Below are positions 30,755-35,129 of a stretch of DNA of 35,129 nucleotides, one piece after another (the stretch's first letter is position 1; the number at the start of each line of letters is the position of its first letter). Origin of the DNA: an uncultured Pelagibacteraceae bacterium (lineage in GTDB: Bacteria; Pseudomonadota; Alphaproteobacteria; Pelagibacterales; Pelagibacteraceae). The translations under genes and the position numbers were made by a program. The notes beneath the pieces are model-generated. The model made no database searches. It was not told where the DNA came from and saw only the letters and a list, made by a program, of their open reading frames with translations. The DNA is taken from NCBI GenBank assembly GCA_902546085.1, contig CACCIO010000011.1, positions 1 to 35,129 of the forward strand, written 5' to 3'.

Positions 30755-31828
30755 ATGAGCAAAAAACCCTTAATTCTTGGAATAGAGTCTAGTTGTGATG
30801 AAACAGCAGCTTCTTTAATAACTGAAAATGAAGAAGGATTCCCAGTAGTTTTATCCAACGTTGTTTCAAGCCAAGTGGAGGTTCATAAGGAGTTTGGTGG
30901 TGTAGTTCCTGAACTAGCAGCACGTTCACACATTGAAAAAATTGATTGGATTGTCAAAAAAGCTATTGATGAAAGTGGGAGAAAAATTGAGGAAATAGAT
31001 GCGGTTGCTTCTACAGCTGGTCCTGGATTAATTGTTTGTTTATCGGTTGGATTAAGTTTTGGTAAAGCTTTTGCAACAGCAATGAATAAACCTTTTATTG
31101 CTGTTAATCATTTAGAGGGACATGCTTTAAGTCCAAAACTAAACACAAATTTAAATTATCCATATTTACTTCTTTTAATTTCAGGTGGGCACTCCCAATA
31201 TTTAAGTGTTCAGAACCTTGGTAAATATAAAAGATTAGGAACAACCATTGATGACGCTTTAGGAGAAGCATTTGATAAAACTGCAAAACTTTTGGGAATA
31301 GAATTTCCCGGAGGACCTCAGGTAGAAATCTTAGCTGAAAAAGGTGATTCTAATAAATATGATTTACCAAAACCAATTTTTAATAAAGGAGGATGCAATC
31401 TTTCCTTTGCAGGTCTCAAAACTGCTGTATTGAAAATAAGCAAAACAATTAAATCAGATCAAGATAAATATGATCTCGCAGCATCTTTTCAAAAAACAAT
31501 TGAGGAAATTTTATTAAAAAAAACCAAAATTGCATTTAATGAATTTGAAAAAATAAATGAACTAAAAGAAAAAATTTTTGTTGTTGCGGGAGGCGTTGCT
31601 GCCAATAAAAAAATTAGATCAATGTTAATAAATCTTTGTGAAGAAAATGATTATAGAGGTATTTTTCCACCAATAGAGTTTTGTGGAGATAATGCAGCTA
31701 TGATTGCAATGGTAGGTTTGGAAAAATTTAAATTAAAACAATTTAATAATTTAGATTACCCTGCAAAACCTAGATGGACGCTAGATGAAAAAGCTGTATT
31801 TCTCAAAGGTGCTGGTGTGAAGTTTTAG
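30755..31828 (+). CDS. tsaD: tRNA N6-threonylcarbamoyladenosine transferase subunit TsaD
   Basis: A full-length 357-residue ASKHA-fold enzyme (formerly Gcp). With TsaB and TsaE it transfers the threonylcarbamoyl group to A37 of ANN-decoding tRNAs. GIESSCDETA (9-18), the metal ligands H119 and H123 in NHLEGHALSP, LISGGHSQYL, TIDDALGEAFDK and the C-terminal FCGDNAAMIA are all in place. It is divergent from hemC and is followed after 4 bp by a convergent 2OG-Fe(II) oxygenase gene. gpsA, a frequent neighbour in other alphaproteobacteria, is not here. Confidence 0.97.
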   Translation: MSKKPLILGIESSCDETAASLITENEEGFPVVLSNVVSSQVEVHKEFGGVVPELAARSHIEKIDWIVKKAIDESGRKIEEIDAVASTAGPGLIVCLSVGLSFGKAFATAMNKPFIAVNHLEGHALSPKLNTNLNYPYLLLLISGGHSQYLSVQNLGKYKRLGTTIDDALGEAFDKTAKLLGIEFPGGPQVEILAEKGDSNKYDLPKPIFNKGGCNLSFAGLKTAVLKISKTIKSDQDKYDLAASFQKTIEEILLKKTKIAFNEFEKINELKEKIFVVAGGVAANKKIRSMLINLCEENDYRGIFPPIEFCGDNAAMIAMVGLEKFKLKQFNNLDYPAKPRWTLDEKAVFLKGAGVKF

Positions 31829-31832
31829 TTTA

Positions 31833-32375
31833 TTATCTAAATTTTGGTCCAGACATCCATATTGCCAAGGTATGTCTTTTTCCAGAGACAATTTTATTTA
31901 CTTTATGATTAATGTATGAGGGAAATATAATTGCACTTCCTGGAGTATTAAACTCATTGCAAATAATTTCATTTGCCCTGAATAATACTAATTCTCCACC
32001 TTCATAGCTCTCCTCAGATAAATTTAACAAAGCTGTAAGTTTAATATCTCTAACTGGGTCTGTGGGAACTGCATCGATATGCCAATTATATTCAGTTCCC
32101 TCATCATAAATATTATAATTTAGTTTTTTAAATGAAGTTAATGGATGAAGATCAAAACCAAAGAAATTATTGTTGGCAGTTAAACAGAATTCTAAAAAAG
32201 GATTTATATATTTTTGAATTTTTCCAAGATTGACGAATTTTACCTCAGAAGTTTTTAAGGACTCCTGAGCATAATTGTCTTTACCAGAAATTAAATTTTG
32301 GTTAATTGCTTTATTTATTTCTTTAATATCAGATTTATTAAATATGTTCATTGAAGTGTAATTTGCAGCTCTCAT
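31833..32375 (-). CDS. Small 2OG-Fe(II) oxygenase (prolyl-4-hydroxylase-like fold)
   Basis: A 180-residue single-domain dioxygenase. Iron ligands H99 and D101 (NWHIDAVP) and H157 (YINHKVNKI) and the 2-oxoglutarate-binding R167 (GKRHTLAIW) are correctly spaced. EESYEGGELVLF and GSAIIFPSY are typical of P4H-like hydroxylases. Possible targets are a protein side chain or small molecule; the sequence gives no clue. It is antiparallel to both tsaD (4 bp away at its 3' end) and the EVE gene (58 bp between starts), so it is transcribed on its own. Confidence 0.87.
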   Translation of the reverse strand: MRAANYTSMNIFNKSDIKEINKAINQNLISGKDNYAQESLKTSEVKFVNLGKIQKYINPFLEFCLTANNNFFGFDLHPLTSFKKLNYNIYDEGTEYNWHIDAVPTDPVRDIKLTALLNLSEESYEGGELVLFRANEIICNEFNTPGSAIIFPSYINHKVNKIVSGKRHTLAIWMSGPKFR

Positions 32376-32433
32376 AATAATAAAACTATCAAAATAAATT
32401 GATAAATTCCTTAAAATAATACAAAGTAATTTA

Positions 32434-32847
32434 ATGCAATATTGGTTAATGAAATCTGAACCAGATGTTTGGTCAATTGATCAACAAAAAAAAGCTGGAA
32501 TTAAAGGTGCACCTTGGGATGGTGTTCGAAATTATCAGGCTGCAAAGAATTTAAAGAATATGAGGAAAGGTGATCTTTGTTTTTTTTATCATTCAAACAT
32601 AGGAAAAGAGATTGTTGGAATCGTAAAAGTTATAAAAGAATCTTTTTTAGATAAAACTGACAAAACAGGAAGGTTCGTTGCTGTGACTGTTCAATTTAAA
32701 ACTAAATTTTCGAAGCCTATAACGCTCGAAAATATTAAAAAAAATAAGGATTTAAGCCATTTAGCTCTGATAAAGCAAAGTAGGCTTTCTGTAATGCCTG
32801 TTGATTATAAAAGCTGGAAAATTATAAATAACATGAGTAAAATTTAA
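32434..32847 (+). CDS. EVE domain protein
   Basis: A 137-residue protein that is one EVE domain of the PUA-like superfamily. YWLMKSEPDVWSIDQ at the start, GAPWDGVRNYQAAKNLKNM, KGDLCFFYHSN, and VGIVKVIKE are the family blocks and keep the aromatic cage region. EVE domains bind modified bases in DNA or RNA and, in the human THYN1 homologue, 5-hydroxymethylcytosine. Stand-alone bacterial copies near tsaD are common in alphaproteobacteria, as I recall. acs begins 15 bp downstream on the same strand. Confidence 0.9.
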   Translation: MQYWLMKSEPDVWSIDQQKKAGIKGAPWDGVRNYQAAKNLKNMRKGDLCFFYHSNIGKEIVGIVKVIKESFLDKTDKTGRFVAVTVQFKTKFSKPITLENIKKNKDLSHLALIKQSRLSVMPVDYKSWKIINNMSKI

Positions 32848-32862
32848 AAAAAAAATTGTCCT

Positions 32863-34959
32863 ATGCCAAAAAAAAAAAAGAAGAAAAGCAAGGTAAGAAA
32901 AAAAAAATCTAAAGTTAGAAAAAAAACCTCAAAAAAGGTGAATAGAAGATCTAAAGTTAGAAAAAGATCTTCTAAAAAAGTAAAAAAAAAAATTAAAGCA
33001 AAAAAGGAAAACGGAAATACACCTCCTGAAATTGTTATTAAAACAAAACCAGAATGGGTAAAAAGTAGCTTAGCAAATAAAAGTAAATACCAACAAAAAT
33101 ATTCTCAGTCTATAAAAAGCAATGACGAATTTTGGAGGAAAGAGGGAAAAAGAATTACATGGATAAAACCATATAAAAAAATTAAAGACGTAAAATACAG
33201 TACAAAAGAAGTAAAAATTAAATGGTTTGAAGATGGCACTTTAAATGCTTCTGCAAATTGCATTGATAGACATTTAAAGGATAAAAAAGATAAAACTGCT
33301 ATAATTTGGGTTGGAGATAATCCAAAAGATAGTCAAAAAATTTCTTATAAACAACTTCATCAAAAAGTTTCTAAAGCAGCAAATGGTTTAAAAAAATTAG
33401 GAATTAAAAAGGGTGACCGTGTAACAATTTATTTAACGATGATACCAGAGTTAGCAATTTTAATGCTGGCCTGTGTGAGAATTGGTGCAGTTCATTCAAT
33501 TATTTTTGGAGGTTTTTCAGCAGACTCTATCTCTGGGAGAGTGAATGATTGCGAGTCTGAATATATAATCACTGCTGATGAAGGAGTGAGAGGTGGAAAA
33601 ACTATACCGCTGAAATATACAGTCGATGAAGCTTTAATGAGTTGTCCAAATGTTAAGAAATGTATTGTTGTTAAACGAACTGGTAATTACATCAACTGGG
33701 ATCAAAATAGAGATGTTTGGTATCATGATTTAATTAAAGATGTTCCTAATCATTGTGAACCTGAAGAAATGAACGCAGAAGATCCTTTGTTTATTTTATA
33801 TACTTCGGGTTCAACAGGGAAACCTAAAGGAGTTCTTCATACTACTGGTGGATATATGGTGTATGCGTCGATGACACATCAATATATTTTTAACTACAAA
33901 CCTAAAGATATTTATTGGTGTACTGCTGATATTGGTTGGGTAACTGGACATAGTTATATTATTTATGGACCACTTTCGAATGGTGCAACAACTATAATGT
34001 TTGAAGGAATTCCAAATTATCCTGATAGTTCAAGGTGGTGGCAAATAGTTGATAAATATAAAGTAAATACTTTTTATACAGCACCAACTGCAATTAGAGC
34101 ATTAATGCGAGAGGGAGATAAACCAGTTAAAAAAACCTCTAGAAAATCCCTTAAACTTTTAGGAACTGTAGGAGAACCAATAAATCCAGAGGCTTGGATG
34201 TGGTACTATAAAACTGTGGGTAATTCAAAATGCCCAATTGTAGATACTTGGTGGCAAACAGAAACTGGGGGAATAATGATTGCTCCTCAAACAGGTGCAA
34301 TTCCTCTTAAACCTGGATCTGCAACAAAACCTTTCTATGGAATTAAGCCAGTGCTTGTAGATAAAAACGGTAAAGAAATTAAAGGTGCTGGAGAAGGAAG
34401 ATTGTGTATAGCTCAATCATGGCCTGGACAAATGAGAACTGTTTATGGTGATCATCAAAGATTTATAGATACATACTTTTCTCAATTTAATGGTAAATAT
34501 TTCACAGGCGACGGATGTCGAAGAGATAAAGATGGTTATTACTGGATAACTGGTCGAGTGGATGATGTGATCATTGTTTCAGGGCATAACCTAGGAACTG
34601 CTGAAATTGAAAGTGCGTTTGTTGCCCATCCAAAAGTAGCTGAAGCTGCTGTAGTTGGTTACCCTCATGATATTAAAGGTAATGGTTTGTATTGTTATGT
34701 AACCTTGAATGCAGGAGAAAGCGAAACTGGTGAACTAGAAAGAGATCTAAAACTTTGGGTTAGAAAACAAATTGGTCCTTTAGCAACTCCAGATCTAATT
34801 CATTTTACTCCGGGTCTTCCTAAAACAAGATCAGGAAAAATAATGAGAAGGATTTTAAGAAAAATTGCTGCTAATGAGCACGGTCAATTAGGAGATACCA
34901 CTACTCTAGCTGATCCAAGTGTTGTTGATAGTTTAGTAGATAATAGAAAAAATATTTAA
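32863..34959 (+). CDS. acs: Acetyl-CoA synthetase with a lysine/arginine-rich N-terminal extension
   Basis: A 698-residue AMP-forming acyl-CoA synthetase that activates acetate to acetyl-CoA. Core motifs are [11 protein letters not shown] (P-loop), [21 protein letters not shown], and the C-terminal [13 protein letters not shown] with the lysine that is acetylated in other Acs proteins. The recognisable enzyme begins near residue 60 ([10 protein letters not shown], then [12 protein letters not shown]). The first 50 residues contain 25 Lys and 6 Arg with SKVRK repeated at 9-13, 16-20 and 30-34; most Acs proteins lack this. The ATG at 32863 is the only ATG before the core; a GTG at codon 26 is possible. 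It begins 15 bp after the EVE gene. Confidence 0.93.
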   Translation: MPKKKKKKSKVRKKKSKVRKKTSKKVNRRSKVRKRSSKKVKKKIKAKKENGNTPPEIVIKTKPEWVKSSLANKSKYQQKYSQSIKSNDEFWRKEGKRITWIKPYKKIKDVKYSTKEVKIKWFEDGTLNASANCIDRHLKDKKDKTAIIWVGDNPKDSQKISYKQLHQKVSKAANGLKKLGIKKGDRVTIYLTMIPELAILMLACVRIGAVHSIIFGGFSADSISGRVNDCESEYIITADEGVRGGKTIPLKYTVDEALMSCPNVKKCIVVKRTGNYINWDQNRDVWYHDLIKDVPNHCEPEEMNAEDPLFILYTSGSTGKPKGVLHTTGGYMVYASMTHQYIFNYKPKDIYWCTADIGWVTGHSYIIYGPLSNGATTIMFEGIPNYPDSSRWWQIVDKYKVNTFYTAPTAIRALMREGDKPVKKTSRKSLKLLGTVGEPINPEAWMWYYKTVGNSKCPIVDTWWQTETGGIMIAPQTGAIPLKPGSATKPFYGIKPVLVDKNGKEIKGAGEGRLCIAQSWPGQMRTVYGDHQRFIDTYFSQFNGKYFTGDGCRRDKDGYYWITGRVDDVIIVSGHNLGTAEIESAFVAHPKVAEAAVVGYPHDIKGNGLYCYVTLNAGESETGELERDLKLWVRKQIGPLATPDLIHFTPGLPKTRSGKIMRRILRKIAANEHGQLGDTTTLADPSVVDSLVDNRKNI

Positions 34960-35129
34960 AACTGAATTAAATCTTTAAACTCTTGTTTAACAACATCCCA
35001 TTTTAAAATCATCGAATTTAAAACAATTTTTCGATCTAAAGTTTTTAATTCGTCTGCAATTGGAGCCCATTTATATAAAGAAAGAGCGCTAGGATTAAAA
35101 GGTAAGTCTTGATAATAAACATCCCAATT
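34956..35129 (-). CDS. 3' end of an unrecognised convergent gene
   Basis: A partial reading frame of 57 codons enters from the right edge and stops at TAA 34958-34956, overlapping the acs stop by 4 bp on the opposite strand. The visible C-terminus reads [17 protein letters not shown], then [17 protein letters not shown] and [17 protein letters not shown]. It looks soluble, with an aromatic-rich start and helical end, and has a coding-like composition. I do not recognise a family, and its N-terminus is outside the window. Confidence 0.6.
   Translation of the reverse strand, partial: NWDVYYQDLPFNPSALSLYKWAPIADELKTLDRKIVLNSMILKWDVVKQEFKDLIQF

Noticed and set aside
32863..33021. Reading the lysine-rich start of acs as a separate small basic protein or as non-coding
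   Set aside because: The frame is continuous with the enzyme, with no stop or second ATG between. The extension is therefore kept as part of Acs and raised as a finding.
34225..34416. 63-residue antisense frame inside acs, and similar frames within glcD, tsaD, GSDH, AEC, TauD, folD and hydrolase genes
   Set aside because: All lie within well-supported genes and have no independent start context or recognisable motif.

Overview
The window is a gene-dense, very AT-rich piece of an alphaproteobacterial chromosome. It is most likely from SAR11 (Pelagibacterales, 'Candidatus Pelagibacter'-like). This rests on the strong A/T codon preference, intergenic gaps mostly under 60 bp with many 4-50 bp gene overlaps, alphaproteobacterial families (DUF2794, an IalB-domain protein, divergent hemC/tsaD) and a glycolate-oxidising gene set. 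I see no tRNA, rRNA, transposase, integrase, phage gene or CRISPR array, and no stretch above 300 bp lacks a gene. The organism assignment is an inference from content; no alignment was run.

Region 1 (1-9736, all minus strand). Read in the direction of transcription: hspQ; a 179-bp gap holding a predicted structured RNA; the cytochrome c maturation run ccmC-ccmD-ccmE-ccmF-ccmG-ccmH; a PagL-like outer-membrane lipid A deacylase homologue; an FMN-dependent 2-hydroxyacid oxidase; a class I aminotransferase; glcD; and the start of glcE, which runs off the left edge. The last four suggest oxidation of glycolate or other 2-hydroxyacids to 2-oxoacids, followed by transamination, possibly glyoxylate to glycine.

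Region 2 (9818-16321). An ispZ/yciB-like septation gene and a DUF2794 gene lie on plus, followed by a Bax-inhibitor-1 family gene on minus. A plus-strand run then carries a Tas-type aldo/keto reductase, an IalB-domain protein, argG, two small membrane proteins (one PsiE-like), and an unusual photolyase-like protein whose FAD domain comes first.

Region 3 (16318-23739). A photolyase-flavoured neighbourhood: the FAD-domain protein, a small membrane protein, a class I glutamine amidotransferase, a 42-residue DUF2256 zinc-ribbon-like protein, a divergent pair made of a polytopic membrane protein and a family-2 glycosyltransferase, a DPRP/CryB-type photolyase that appears to lack the family's Fe-S ligands, an SDR-fold protein without the catalytic Tyr, a GSDH-type sugar dehydrogenase and an NAPE-PLD-like metallo-hydrolase.

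Region 4 (23734-30700, minus). An AEC transporter, a TauD/TfdA dioxygenase and a haloacetate-dehalogenase-like hydrolase form a compact catabolic-looking unit. After two small membrane proteins come folD, yggT, a MscS channel gene, hemD and hemC.

Region 5 (30755-35129). tsaD is divergent from hemC, followed by an antiparallel 2OG-Fe(II) oxygenase, an EVE-domain gene, acs (acetyl-CoA synthetase) with an extremely lysine-rich N-terminal extension, and the 3' end of an unrecognised convergent gene.

Most of the window is core metabolism. The points most worth a second look are the RNA element upstream of ccmC, the two atypical photolyase-family proteins with their neighbours, the basic N-terminal tail on Acs, and the substituted residues in the PagL, SDR and dehalogenase homologues.
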